DNA from: Distichodus sexfasciatus
Lineage: Eukaryota; Chordata; Actinopteri; Characiformes; Distichodontidae
Assembly (NCBI GenBank): GCA_032718565.1
Contig: JAVGVS010000180.1
Coordinates: 186,001-250,000 of the forward strand
DNA: 64,000 nucleotides
Reading direction: 5' to 3'
The notes under the pieces were generated by a model that was given only the letters and a program-made list of their open reading frames with translations, did no database searches and was not told the origin of the DNA. The position numbers and the translations under genes were made by a program. Positions 12,179 through 24,561 of the stretch are shown here, one piece after another (the stretch's first letter is position 1; each line of letters begins with the position of its first letter).

Positions 12179-13934
12179 ATGACTACTACAAACAAAGGCA
12201 ACAAGGCCCTCAAGGTGAGTCTCAACCACCACCTTCAGTTGAGCTACTGCTAACTCCTGGGGTTTTTTATCAGTTAATTGTAAAAATATCTTATTTAATA
12301 TTAATAATTAATTAATATTAATTTATGCCATTTATGCTATTATATTATTATAAAAGTGTGTGATTATTTGTCATTGAGAACATACCACAGCACAGTCCAC
12401 CACAATGAAATGTGACCTCTGCATTTGACCCATTCGTGAAGGACCAGTGGGCAGCTAACATAGGCTCCTGCTCATGAGTACCTCAGTGGTACCTTTACCG
12501 GCCCGGGATTCAAACCTGCGACCTTCTGACCATAGGGCGAACGCTCACCCGTTACCCTACCAACTGCCCCCGATAATTTAAATTATATTAAAAATCTCTG
12601 GAAATGTAGGGTCATTTTGCCATGCAAGTGGTCCATCTTCCAGAAAAGCATGTTTGTTTTCTCTTTTTATGAGCTCTTTTTATGACTTCCCAAAGACAGA
12701 AAGTGCAGGAATTCCTCAGGTCGTGTGCAGCATTAATCTTGTTTAAACTACACCGTTTTAAGCCACTTTTTTCTGCCAAGTCACCAACTAAAAGCCCTTG
12801 TTTAGACACAATTCCACATTTGCTAAACACTACAAAGAGGAGGTCAGATAGGCTCACCAATTAGTCGACAACTTGGAACAAGATTTGTTGTGTTGTGTAG
12901 TGTGAACAGAGCACTGGTCCAACAACATACAAGATCAGTGTCAACAAGACATTAAAGGACTGCATTTATTTTAATTCTATTTCGAGGAATTAAATAGAAA
13001 AAAAAAAAAAGTATATATACATATATATATATTCTATTTTTTTTTTACTTAACATGTGTGCGCCAATTTTCCAAATATCTTGTATATTTAAAAAATATAC
13101 ACCTTGGGTTAAGGATCTTGCTCAAGGACCCAACAGTGGTAATGCTTAAGTGAAAGTGAGTGATTAGCATTTGACCTGTCCGTTAAGGAGCAATGGGCAG
13201 CTGACACGAGCAGCACCTGGGGAGCAGTGTTTGGGGACGGTACTTTGCTCATGAGTACCTCAGTGGTAACTTTACCAGCCCGAGATTCAAACGGGCGACC
13301 TTCTGATCACAGAGTGAAAACCCTAACCGTTACGCCACCAACTGCTGGAGGTAGAATTCGAACCCACAATCCCTTGGTACAGAGACAAATATTCGTTCTC
13401 CCAAATATTCGGCACCCTTACGTTCTCCGGGCCTCTTTTAATGTGGATCTCTTCCCTTATTCGCTCTGTCCCTGCCCACAGGTGAAGCGGGAGCCAGGCG
13501 AGAATGGCACGAGCCTCACAGACGATGAGCTGGTGTCAATGTCTGTGCGGGAGCTCAACCAGCACCTGCGCGGGCTCTCCAAGGAGGAGATCCTCCAGCT
13601 GAAGCAGCGACGGCGCACGCTGAAGAACCGCGGCTATGCCGCCAGCTGCCGGGTCAAGCGCGTCACCCAGAAGGAGGAGCTAGAGAAGCAGAAGGCCGAG
13701 CTGCAGCAGGAGGTGGAGAAGCTGGCCTCGGAGAACGCCAGCATGAAGGTGGAGCTGGACGTGCTGCGCTCCAAGTACGAGGCCCTGCAGAGCTTCGCCA
13801 GGACTGTGGCGCGCAGCCCCGTGACCCCCACCAGGGGTCCCATCACATCTGTCATCGGGCCCCTCATACCGGGCAAGGTGGCTGCCACCAGCGTCATCAC
13901 CATTGTCAAGTCCAAGGCGGAGGCACGGTCGTAA
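12179..13934 (+). CDS. mafg: Small Maf transcription factor MafG (two coding exons)
   Basis: MafG is a nuclear bZIP factor without a transactivation domain. It binds Maf-recognition and antioxidant-response elements as a homodimer or with NRF2, NFE2 or BACH partners. Coding exons are 12179-12214 and 13482-13934, joined in phase 0. The donor is AAG/GTGAGT and the acceptor is tgcccacag. The product is 162 residues, the length of human MafG. Visible parts are the short exon MTTTNKGNKALK, a sumoylation-type VKRE at K14, and the extended homology region (about 24-50). The basic region RRRTLKNRGYAASCRVKR is at 55-72. Zipper heptads are L79, L86, L93, M100, L107 and L114. The C-terminus TSVITIVKSKAEARS is typical of MafG rather than MafK or MafF. 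The exon can be read open further upstream from 13227, but that part is SINE sequence. Fish often keep two copies (mafga/mafgb); I cannot tell which this is. Confidence 0.95.
12360..12572 (-). repeat. tRNA-derived SINE in the mafg intron (minus orientation)
   Basis: Read on the minus strand it begins gggggcagttggtagggtaa, has a B-box-like caggtttgaatcc, and ends in the family's tail (ccactttgtt-free; 'gttctcaatgacaaataatc'). It belongs to the family also present at 13147, 47715, 49845, 52994, 60380 and 62445. Confidence 0.75.
13090..13390 (-). repeat. SINE inserted in an older interspersed repeat, just upstream of mafg exon 2
   Basis: A SINE of the 'ggggcagttgatag' family occupies about 13147-13345 on the minus strand. 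It splits an older repeat: 'gggttaaggatcttgctcaa' and 'cccaacagtggtaa' lie to its left, and 'gaattcgaacccacaatccc' to its right. The composite ends about 90 bp before the mafg coding exon. An open frame running through it into the exon (from 13227) is fortuitous. Confidence 0.65.
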
Positions 13935-15790
13935 TTGCTACAGTTCCGCAGGGCTTTGGTCAGTGCATCATTATCGAGCGCAGGTCTAAGGCCTCTACTT
14001 TTGTTGGGAGAAAGAAAGTGAACAGAGGCTGTTTTTCCAGCAGTTTAAGGGAGCGAGTTGGGTGAGTTTTGGAGAGCTGCTCTCTCACGCTCTATAATAG
14101 CCACATAAATGTACACTAGCTGTTAAGTGACTATTAAGGATCAAATGTGTGTTTTAAATGCCAGAATGGACTTAAAACATGCCATTTCTCATTAGATCTA
14201 CTGGTAAAGAAGGTTTAGACACTGGTAAAAATAAAACTGGGTGGGTTTTCCACCCCCCAAGTCCTCACAGTTTGCTTCATATGGATTGAACTGATCTAGT
14301 CAATTAATTGCCAAGCTCATGATTAACTGAATCAGGTTTGAGCCTGACACTGTGTGGGGCCGTGATTGCCCAGAACTACAGTTGAAAAACAGTTCAGTTT
14401 GCACTGAATTCTGTGTCATAATGCACAATATTTACAGCCCTCTGCAGTCACCTAGTGCCCCCCTCATATGAAAATGATTTTTCTTTAAACTCCTGTGCTT
14501 GATGTCATTCACTGACCAATTTTCATTTGTAAAACAACAGAGGGTTATTGTGGTCTATTGTGGATAATGGTAATGAGCACTGGCAGATGGAAGGGGTCAT
14601 CATGTTTTCATCTTTAAACATATTTCCATCCAAACAGAGATGACACGTTACACAGGGTGATGGTGGTGGTCTAGCAGTAGGATACTCGGCTAAGGATTAA
14701 GAGGTTTAAATTACTTCATAGTACTTTAATTTGGAACAATGGAATTTTGCCATCCATCCAATTAAATTTCAATTTCACATTGCACTTGCTAAGAAAAATA
14801 TCTTAAATTTCAAATTTGTCACTGAAACAAGCTAAATCCTAAACATAAAAGTGTTTTAGCAATATTTTGCATTAAATTTGTTGTGCCTGATCTACTATAT
14901 TAGATACAAGTTGAGAACCTGTAAAAAGTTGACATTTCACCAACTTCTTTTAAAGATTGAAATTTGATGACCTGTTCCCCTGAAGCATTTTGTCTCCTAA
15001 ACAGTCAAGAAACAGCTGTTAGATTTTTTGGTTCCTATTTGGTTCAATTCCATTTGTGGAATGATGTTTACAAGTTATATTCTGAGGAATATGACAAGGA
15101 GAGGCAATAAACTATTGTATTTATGCATGGAAAAAAGGAAAAATCCAGTCGTCACGTCCGAAGGTGATGTTCACCTTCGTAGATGTGACCTACGTCGCGT
15201 TCGTCAAGAGGGAGCCTTTCCATAAAAATATAGCAAACTATTTTCCTTGTTTTCTGATACGGAGGTGTGGTAATAGTGTTTTACATGGTTTTTTGAAACT
15301 ATTTTTAGGTAAAAGTTCATAGCGTGCGTTGGCAAATGTGTGGTGTATTGAGCAATTTTCATTTCATTCGGCGTCTTAGAGCTGTAACCGTTTTGTAGCT
15401 TTGTGAGGACAAGTTGTTCTCAAACCGCAAAGCCACGCAAGCTTTATTGTTGAATTATTAGTAACGTGTTCTATGATGTCTTTGTCCGACCGAAGGTTTA
15501 GTTGTGTTTGCTTTTCTCTTTTTTTGGAAGAAAACCCTTTGTTATTTCTAGGGAAAAATGCTTGGAAAAAAAATCAACCTTGAACTTGTTTGATATCGAT
15601 TTTGCAATTGTACCAAAAGTGGCTTATTATTGAAGTCTGATAGCTTTTCTAGTGACTAGGCGCGTGCAGTGGAGTAGCGCGTGGCGTGCTGTGAAAGTGA
15701 TCAGGTGGCAGTGTCGTCCCCTCTATTGGTGTCCTGCTGTACTATTTAAATGAATATATTTAGAAGAATCTCTAGAAGGAGGCAGTGTAC
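13935..15790 (+). other. mafg: mafg 3' UTR (probable extent)
   Basis: The sequence after the mafg stop is low in transposons apart from a short tRNA-SINE-like fragment near 14660. An AATAAA at 15106-15111 could end a short transcript. Beyond it the sequence stays unique and T-rich to about 15.7 kb, as in the long 3' UTRs of vertebrate MAFG. A further AATAAA at 19756-19761 could end a much longer form. The ends are inferred, not shown. Confidence 0.5.
15151..15189 (+). other. Hairpin in the mafg 3' UTR region
   Basis: CGAAGGTGA (15159-15167) and TCACCTTCG (15171-15179) are perfect inverted copies separated by 3 bases. Outside them gtcac (15151-15155) pairs with gtgac (15185-15189) across short bulges. 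The structure lies about 40 bases downstream of the AATAAA at 15106. Confidence 0.6.
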
Positions 15791-17726
15791 AGAAGACAGT
15801 CGTCCACCCTTATTGGTCCCTTCCATGCGTCAGATGCACACTTGGGTTTCGAACATCTGGAATTCTCTTTTAGCAATGCAAAACTGAATTCTTCCTCCTT
15901 AATGATCTCTCCCAAATACAACTTCCATAATGCAACCTGCTGCACCTCACTGATGGAAAAAAAAAAAAGAGCACTGAAGGTGAAGGTGCTGCCTAAGACA
16001 TCCTTATGTGTTATACACGTGTAAGATGAGACACTTTTTTTCAACTTTGGCAATGCATTTTTCACACTTGCATTTTGGGTGTGTTTAATAAGAACGGCTT
16101 TATACGCACTTGGTTCTGTTTTGTATTAGGTGTCTATTGGAACCTTGTTATGCCTAAAGTGTTTAACCAAGGCAAAATAACTTGGTGGATACATAAAAAT
16201 GCAAGCATAGGGGATCTGATTAAAACTTGATTTTAGTTGGTTTTTAGTCCTGCAATCAAAATCATTTTTGTTGCTCAGAATTACAGTTTACACCATTTAT
16301 TTGAGCATTCTATACAATACCCAGATGCTGTAATTCCCTGAGTCCACATCAGAGTCTGGTGCTGGACAAGTCTTAATGCCATATGGATGATGGAGGAGAA
16401 AGAAGTGTGGCTGATCTGGTCATTTAATGAAAAAAACAGCAGACAATGTTACTACCACTAAGACGGAATAGTAGAACGATGAGAAAGCAAACCTATTGCC
16501 CATTACAGAGCACTGTGTGTATGAAAAAAGTTCTGGCACACTAAAAATGCACAGAATAACAGATGAGATTTTCAGATCTAACTATGTAATCCATGGTAAA
16601 TGTTTAGGCATAGCAGCAGTGAATCCGTTTGTCCTCCTTTTAGCATCCCATAATGCTGTTTGGCCATTTGCTGTGCAAAGGCCTGGTTTCTAAAATCATT
16701 AGCAACTTGGGAGGACTGGTCAGACGTCGTCCCTTTTGAATAGCTTCATTAAATTATTATTTAATCATTTTTAGAGAATATTAGGTTCCAAGACATCTAA
16801 AACAAATCTGAACCGAGTCTTTAGTTTGTTTACCTCCATCATATTGCACATGGGCTGTGTCAGCGGTGAACACAGCGGTGAGGCTATAAATGAAGTGTAG
16901 CACTATAACATGCAGTACAGTACTTTCATAAACTACTGAACAAATATATATGACATATGATCAGGTTATTTGCATGACCGAAGTGAGTAAAATGCACTGA
17001 TGAGAGGGGCATGTTTAAAAAAAGAAAAAAAAAAAATGCTCTCGCCTGCTTACTGCTCAGGACATGTGTAGTTTAACGCACTGAAAGCAATTCAGCTTCG
17101 AGCCAACCGCAAGGTTCAAAGGTTCGGAAACGTTTTGACAGATTGAATGAGCACGGCTAGAACAAAAAAACTAGATTTTGGTCATCCCAGAAATTTCCGG
17201 TATATAGCATTAATTACAGTCAAGCAATAATTCCCTCCAAAATGCTAAAATAACTTCCAGTTAATAAAAAAAACAGTGGCGTTTATCTTGCAACGTTTTT
17301 AGCAATGTTAGCATTTTTGGGCGAATTGTGTGTTTAAAAAACGCTCCACTCGCTGGGCAGCACTGACCTGATGACTGACCAAACTGCATTGTAATAAGGC
17401 GCTGGGAGTCTGCGATGAAAGGGCTGTGTTTTTAATGTTGGCTCATCAATCATATATATATATATATGTAATGTGCGTCTCTTTAGTTTCGTTACATGCT
17501 TCCCCCGTCCATCAGTGAACTTGAAATTGTATCAGTTGTAATCGAGGTAAAAGTTTGAAGTTGTCGTCATACTGATACATGGCCCAGCCGTATTAAAACC
17601 CATTAGACATAATTCAAACCATACCGGTCTCGGATGTGTTGGCAGAGCAGAGAGAATTACTTCGTTTACTTCGGGATACCATGATGCACTGTAAAGTTTT
17701 TTTTCTTGGGGTCTAGGATTTGGGCT
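15791..17726. other. No gene recognised
   Basis: AT-rich sequence with short homopolymer and TA tracts (a TA run at about 17453-17467). It could be part of a long mafg 3' UTR or intergenic. No exon or clear repeat family was recognised. Confidence 0.4.
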
Positions 17727-17732
17727 GCTATT

Positions 17733-18711
17733 TATGGAAGCCCATTTCCGCCACTAAAAGAAAAAAAATCCGAACGAAAAAAGTCAAAATTACGAGATAA
17801 AAAGTCATAATTATGAGATAAAAAGTCGAAATTACGAGATAAAAAGTCATAATTATGAGATAAAAACTCAGAATTATGAGATAAGTCGAAATTATGAGAT
17901 AAAAAAACTCGAAATTATGAGATAAAAAAAGTCGAAATTATGAGATAAAAAGTCGAAATTATGAGATAAAAAGTCGAAATTATGAGAAAGGAAGTGCACA
18001 TGCGCGCCAGTGGTGCTAAACTTGCCAAAGTCTCTTGCAGAGGCAACTTGTGAATCTACAAGCAAATGCAGTATTTCCTTTGTTGTGAAGGCACGTTTAA
18101 TAGTCCTCGATGTATTTACAATCCATTTGAATCCGAAGTCAAGCCAAAAACATCAAGTTTACACGTACAAGTGACAAAGCAGCAGGTTTTATAGAACTTA
18201 AGCGGCATGTATCGCTTCTCATAATCGACTTTTTATCGTAATTTCGACTTTTTATCTCGCAATTTTGATTTTATCTCAAAATTATGACTTACTATCTCAT
18301 AATTTGATTTTTATCTCCTTGATATGAGTTTTATCTCATAATGTTTATCTCCTAATTATGACTTTTATCTCATATTTCGACTTTTTATCTCATAATTATG
18401 ACTTTTATCTCATAATTTCCCGGGTTTTTATCTCATAATTTGACTTTTTTTATCTCATAATTTACGAGGTTTTTATCTCATAATTGTGACTTTTTATCTC
18501 ATAATTCCAAGTTTTTATCTCATAATTATGACTTTTTATCTCATAATTTTGACTTTTAATCTCATAATTATGACTTTTTATCTCATAATTTCGACTTTTT
18601 TATCTCATAATTTTGACTTTTTATCTCATAATTATGACTTTTTATCTCGTAATTTCGACTTTTTTTTCGTTCTGATTTTTTTTCTTTGAGTGGCGGAAAC
18701 GGACTTCCATA
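17733..18711. mobile_element. Large palindromic MITE with internal TCATAATTATGA minisatellite
   Basis: The left end TATGGAAGCCCATTTCCGCC is matched by the inverted right end ggcggaaacggacttccata. GCTATT flanks both sides (17727-17732 and 18712-18717), a perfect 6-bp target-site duplication. Inside, about ten units of roughly 20-22 bp (gtcataattatgagataaaa and variants such as gtcgaaattatgag) run from 17775 to 17990. They return in inverted order from about 18215 to 18665, around a unique centre of about 220 bp. The element has no transposase. Repetitive peptides read from it are artefacts. Confidence 0.85.
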
Positions 18712-18717
18712 GCTATT

Positions 18718-19790
18718 AGCCTTTACGTGCAGTGATTGGTCAGCGTGCAAGTTTCACATCCCTCAAAACTACAACGCACATCATTCCTGTCGATGCAGTC
18801 ACCTTAGGTTAGGTTAACAGCATTTACAGTTTACAGCCTCGTTTTTGAGAAACTGCTTGTGTTGCACTTCTCGGGGCAGTCGGGGTTTGCGGGGGTCTGC
18901 TGCTACCTGCGGCTGTCCCCTGTAGTGTTAAATGAATTGAGTACACTTTTTTATCCTTTTCTTGGGACATAAATTATTAATCGCGCCTCGACGGGAGCCG
19001 TTTGGTAGCGGCAGTGTTTGTTGTAGATCTTAATAAGCGGCGCTAATGCGAAAACCTTGTGGCGGGGCCGAAACCCGTCGCTCTAAAGGGCTACGTTGAA
19101 TAACGAGGCGTTCAGACGATGCGTTTTGTCAGACATTTTTAAATCTGGCATTAGATCAATCCGGAACCGTCATGTGGGAGGCGTTGTCGCTCGATCCTGC
19201 ATCCGAGAGAATATTTACTCCTTTTCCATTGTCTTCAAAGAGAGATTTGACCGGGAGGACGGATAACTTTATCAGCACTTATGTGACAGTACGTGCTAGC
19301 TGTAGGCTAAGTAGGCTTCGTCCATCATGTTCTTCATTTTGGTGAGCTGGTAACCACAAGTGTCTGTATGGATCGGAGTAGTTCTTTGTCTCAAAAAGTG
19401 TTCAATCAGAAAAATACAGCTATGAAATGTGAGGTGGTGATCGGTGAATTACATTGATAGAATGTGTTTTGGTTACTTTTATCTATGGGTTGTAATAATA
19501 TACATATATATTTCAGTACTTTGTACGGTAACACAAATGGGTGAAGTGTAACTATTTATTAATTTATTTATGAATTAATATTGTACTTTTTGAAATCTGT
19601 AGATACACAAGTGATCTGACATATTCCTATATTATTAAGAACTGTGGATTTTAACCATGCAGTTAGTCATTCTCGAGTGTGGCTACGTTATTGATGTACT
19701 GTTGTATATACTGTATGTTTGGTGATATACAGCTTCGCTTTATTTATATATGATCAATAAAAAATGTTTTGAAAAGCGATCCATAACTTC
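18718..19790. other. Unique sequence with a polyadenylation-like end
   Basis: No open frame of note. The stretch 18950-19240 is unusually GC-rich for the region. The stretch 19480-19780 is AT-rich and ends with AATAAA at 19756-19761, like the end of a 3' UTR. It may belong to an extended mafg transcript or to an unrecognised noncoding transcript. Confidence 0.35.
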
Positions 19791-21280
19791 TTGTCTTAGA
19801 TTGACCCAGACTTTAATTTTTATTTATCCTTTTTTGTCATAATATTGGCATCGTATTATTATTTCGTGGAGTATAAAATAAATCTGGTGGAAGGCTTTTT
19901 TTGCCAGCTAGAGTACATTTTAAGAGAAGCGCGTTGATCATTTAGATGGCACGATTTCACTCCTCTGTGATCAAAAAGCTGTCAATCAAACCTAGTTTGA
20001 AACAACCTCTGTGGGCGTGTTTTTGGCCTGACATAGGTAAACACCAGTGCATTGAGGATGTTGGTGTGTCTGTCTAAATTTGGGGAGGCGAGGCAGACTC
20101 CACACAATCGCACAAAACAATGCAGACCCTTCAATGCCTGTCACTACAACATACACCATCATCATTTTTCTAGACACACGCCTCCTGCCATTTAGTTTAT
20201 TGCTAATCTCATGTCTGTCCTGAATTTACAAACCTCAGTAAATGGATGTTGACCTTGGAGTTTGTTCCTGCCTGTTTATCGTTGCTGATGGTGTGGAAGC
20301 TGTCTCCTGACCAATGGGCCCTGACTATCAGTCAACCAGTGGGTTTGGTCTTTTTGTGACCAATTTTTATGTCCTTCAGGTTATTATTATATTATTATTG
20401 CTTGTAATTTCATTCAACCATTGGTCTTTGGCTTTTATGAGATGTTCTTACAGGGGAAAAGATATATGAGTCATTTTTAATTTACCTCCTAGGAAATTTC
20501 ATATAAAAAATCAATGTAATATGAGTTTAAGCCCTGTAGAATAATGGTTCAGTTGTGGTTCATATATAATGTACATACATACTAGCCGTAATGTAATGTC
20601 ATTACATACTGTAATTACTGGGTATTTACTAATTATTAAAATGCTACTTATACCTCCCCATGACCTGCCAGTTCTGAATTCACAAAATTTAAAATGCTAA
20701 TTACATGTCTCATTGATTGTCACTTTTAGGTTTAAAAGGGAAGAATTCACATTTTATGAAAATTGTGGTAAAATCATGTCATATTCTCTTTCCTCTTGAA
20801 AAAACTTATTGGAATTGACTTGTGGGAGGCAAAAAGTGTAACAGCCACCTGTAGTGTATCGTGTACATGTTTTATAGCCAGTCGCGATTGAATCTAAATC
20901 TGACTGCTTAAAAATATTGATGACAATGTACATTTTATTTTGGTACAATTTATAGAATTTATTATGTTTGGTCAGATGATCAGGAATGCAGTTATAATTT
21001 TCTAGTAGAAATATTTTTTCTTTGTCAGTCATTTAAAATGTCCAAACAGTTTAATGGATTAAACCATAAACCCATTTTTTTTGCTCTAAATTTAGGCCAC
21101 TTGTGTTTTCCATTATGTTAAATATTTTAGCTATGTCTGTCTTAGCACTAAATCTGGAAGATATGGTACACCTGACCTCCAGAACCCACATCTCACACTC
21201 AGTTAGAGACTCCTGCCGTGCCTGACCCGTCTACAGAACATCAACGCCCCCAAAGACACACACACACACACACACTTCCT
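19791..21280. other. Intergenic, no gene recognised
   Basis: AT-rich sequence. A CA microsatellite lies at about 21258-21275. Short open frames show no family features. Confidence 0.45.
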
Positions 21281-21289
21281 CAGTGGATA

Positions 21290-21640
21290 GTCCAGACGCT
21301 GCTCGGCGGTCTCCGGCTTGATTAATTTGTACGAGGAGGGAGGTGAGCGGATGGTCGATATGGGACAGCATTAGGTCATTAAGTACCCAGTTCTGCAGCA
21401 GGTGCCTGCCCCAGTTCTCTCATCCCGGCGCCGGCAGCGGAATTAATGTGGCCCATGCCACCATCAACCGGGCATTCGTTTCTGCCCCCGTATGCGATGA
21501 CAATGGCTCTCAGCTAATATCAAATTAGCACGTCCTCTTATGGGACGGCTCTTTTTGCGAGGTGAGAATTCAACGCCTGCTGCCATTTTTCCCCAGCATC
21601 ATCAACTTGTTGCTTTGGTGACAAGATGACCTCTGTTGAA
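21290..21640. promoter_or_regulatory. Candidate conserved noncoding element between mafg and pcyt2
   Basis: A block of about 350 bp of non-repetitive, GC-balanced sequence in AT-rich surroundings. It carries several homeodomain-type motifs (cttgattaattt, ggaattaatgtgg, caaattagcac) and cgccggcag. The 61-residue open frame inside it has no recognised features. Conservation across fish is a prediction from composition. Confidence 0.35.
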
Positions 21641-22288
21641 GGGGATAGTGTAACAAAGCAGACACTGAAAAAGTCAGTGTTTACAGTTTGATGTAATGCT
21701 ATTGCTTATTTTGCATTGCTATTTGATGATTCTGGAATTGTCTACAGTGCAATTCTGTGTAACTGAGCGGCACCTTAAAAAAAAGACCTGAGAATTAAAG
21801 GGTTCCATGGGCAATTTGTGCAAGTGATTTCACTATTAACCATAGTAAAATCCTAAACTCCATCAAAGATCATCTTTAGTCTCGGCGTAAGCAGACGAGT
21901 CAACAACGATATGATGTGATAAAGGAAAACAGAGCGGTTTTGTGCTTTTGCGTCTCCTCTTTAGATGGCATCTAGCAACACAATCCCCGCCACACACACA
22001 CACACACACGCAGATCTTGTATTACTATCTTTATGAGGTCTTTCCATAGACTACCATAATAACTAAAGTACATAATTTTACACCTACACCTAATCCTAAC
22101 CTAACCTTAACCTCAGTAACCAAAAGCACATCTTTTACCTCTTTTAGTTTCTCAAATAAAACAAGCACTTTTTCTATAAAGTCATTTCTCCTCATGGGGA
22201 CCTCTCAAATGTCCCCACAAAACCCAAAAAACTAGATAAAAGTGATTTTAGGGGACAAAAGGTCCCCACAATGCGATAAATACATGTT

Positions 22289-22326
<38 letters not shown>

Positions 22327-22831
22327 CGTTTGGAGTTTGACCTCCACAACCTGACAGCGCTGAGGTTGGACGCCATCTTCACAGCGAACAGGTTGAAGAG
22401 ACATCTCCAAAAATGCACTGCAATAGTATTAACTGTACAGAAGGTGGCGACAAAACGCCTTAAAATGAGACCGTGTACAGGTGGAAAAATCTACCTGTCA
22501 GCGTGAAACAAGTGTTGTCACATTGTGTCTCAGAACAATGGCTTTATACTGTTGGACCGTTGTATGGAAATAGGAAAAAAGGAAAAATTATGCCCTTAGA
22601 GGGCGTGTATGCTCTTATTTGTTAATAGTAATTATGATAATGACGATGCTTATAATTATTACTGATATTATTACTTTTAGCAATAACACCATCTATATTA
22701 GACAACAATATTAACAACAATAATCAACACTGTTACACCTATCTTAGTACTGTGTACATGTATACTCTTGTTTGCATAAATGTATTTCACTCAAGGGCAT
22801 GAGGGTCAGGTCTTCACACAAACACATACAC

Positions 22832-22874
<43 letters not shown>

Positions 22875-24290
22875 TACTGCTACTACCTGCACCTGCACAC
22901 ACTGATAATAATAATAATGTGTGTGTGTGTGTATGTGTAATATGTAGCAACAACAACAACAACAATATAATTTAATTGAGGTTACTTTGTGCTATTATTG
23001 TACTCAAAAGCGTCTTGAGTCGATGAGTTCTACGCACATTGCTCTTGATTGTTATTACATTTGCCGGAAATAACGGCACAATAACGGCATCTATTGTATT
23101 ACCTAACAGTACTATCAAATATGTAACGTTTTCTACAGTCAAAGTTTTTTATTTAGAATCTTAAAATAATTACATTTTATTGTTTTCTAGAAGCGTTCAT
23201 AGTGTGCATTTTAGGTTTCTGACAAAAATCTCATAACAAAAGTTCCAGTACATCATTAACTTCGCAACTAATGAACAAATCTCATTATATAAGTCATTTG
23301 GGTGATTAAAATGGTGTTAGAAAGATCAAACGTGATACTGCATATTGCAACAGTCCTCTTCTGAGAACATGTGTAAATACACACACATGCAAACGTACAT
23401 AAAGTAACATGAATCTGGAAAAAAGTCCGTCTCTTCTCACATCGCTTTACCCGCTGCTCCGTATTCGATACCCGCGCGCCGCGATTATGTAATGCGTCGC
23501 GCGCGTGCTGAGTGGAAACTATGGAACCTAATGGTTCAAAAACGTGCTTGACAAACACGTCTCTACAGGACATTTTACCTCTCTTTAAAAATCCCACACA
23601 ATCCCGTGTGCAAGAAAGTAAAAAAAAATAAAATAAAGGCATATTTTCCTTGTGTGACCACGTGCCAATGACTTCAATTTGCATGTATTTGCTAGGTAAA
23701 GGTTTGTTGGTGCATATGCAAGCAACTACCAAACATGAAAGACAATCTTGTAGTCATGAAATGATTGCATAGCTCTTTGAAAACTTTTACAATGCAATTT
23801 ATCATGCTTACATTTCTATCACAGCAACTGACCAGAGACGTATGGCCCTCCATATCCATTTTCTATATAATATTACTGTGAGAAATTCATTTATTTACTG
23901 TTTCTTTACTTAGGGTTATTCATTGTATCTGCAACAACCAGTTTACTATTTGATTTTTTTGGGTCATTTTACAGTTGTTGTTGCGACAGCTTTTTACTTT
24001 CAGAAATATTTTAAACAGTGTACAAAGCGAAGCCAACAAAAGATACCCAATTAATCACTTTCAGTTCAATACTCGAATGTAGCAATCTAGGTAACTTCGG
24101 CTGTCTAATTGGTGTAAAGAGAAAGTATTTTTTATATACATCCTACTTCTGATGTCACACTCTTTTTTTTCTGTATTGCTTTTTTTAAGACATACATTTT
24201 AATCGAGTTGTTTTTTAATGTGTTTTTTAAGCCGCCTAAATGCAGGATTTTTACAGCGAGATAGAAGATTCTTTGAGTCCATGGCATTCC
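21641..24290. repeat. Intergenic with several microsatellites
   Basis: CA tracts at about 21992-22009 and 22292-22326. A compound tract at 22829-22872 (CA) is followed by TAA and then TG repeats to 22938 and CAA repeats at 22950-22966. The stretch 23430-23520 is rich in CpG (ccgcgcgccgcg, cgtcgcgcgcgtgc). The 154-residue minus-strand open frame at 23268-23732 is not recognised and lacks splice or start support. No gene was identified. Confidence 0.5.
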
Positions 24291-24299
24291 ATAAAGACC

Positions 24300-24561
24300 C
24301 GCTCATCATGCGACTCCGTGCCTCTTGACGTCACTTCCCGTTAAAGAGCGTGCCCGAACGGCGCTCCGGCAGCACTCACGCGACAAAACCATCTACTGCA
24401 CCGGGAGGGTACGGGCGGGCTAACCTCAGTACTGACAGACACACTTCTTATGTGTGCGTGGGTGCGTTCTTTTTGCTCGCAGCATTTTCGCCGTGCGCGC
24501 GTTAATCTTAGGTTTTTCGTATTGAGGTACCGGACGGAACTGCGGCGCCTGTGCGCTCACA
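24300..24561 (+). promoter_or_regulatory. Probable pcyt2 promoter with a full CRE
   Basis: GC- and CpG-rich sequence directly upstream of the candidate pcyt2 start. It contains a perfect palindromic CRE/ATF site, TGACGTCA, at 24326-24333, about 230 bp before the ATG, and a second CpG cluster at 24350-24420. No TATA box is visible, as expected for a housekeeping lipid gene. Confidence 0.5.

Noticed and set aside
12520..12572. Possible tRNA gene
   Set aside because: It has A- and B-box-like parts but lacks a cloverleaf with a proper anticodon stem, and continues into the SINE body.
13227..13481. N-terminal extension of the mafg open frame (235 residues)
   Set aside because: The extra residues come from a SINE and an older repeat in the intron. 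The acceptor at 13481 and the separate MTTTNKGNKALK exon explain the true protein.
18486..18689. Repetitive FYLII-type open frame
   Set aside because: It is the translation of the MITE minisatellite.
21641..22966. CRISPR-like array in the repeated tracts
   Set aside because: These are eukaryotic microsatellites without unique spacers.
23268..23732. 154-residue minus-strand open frame
   Set aside because: No domain, no family resemblance and no splice or promoter support.
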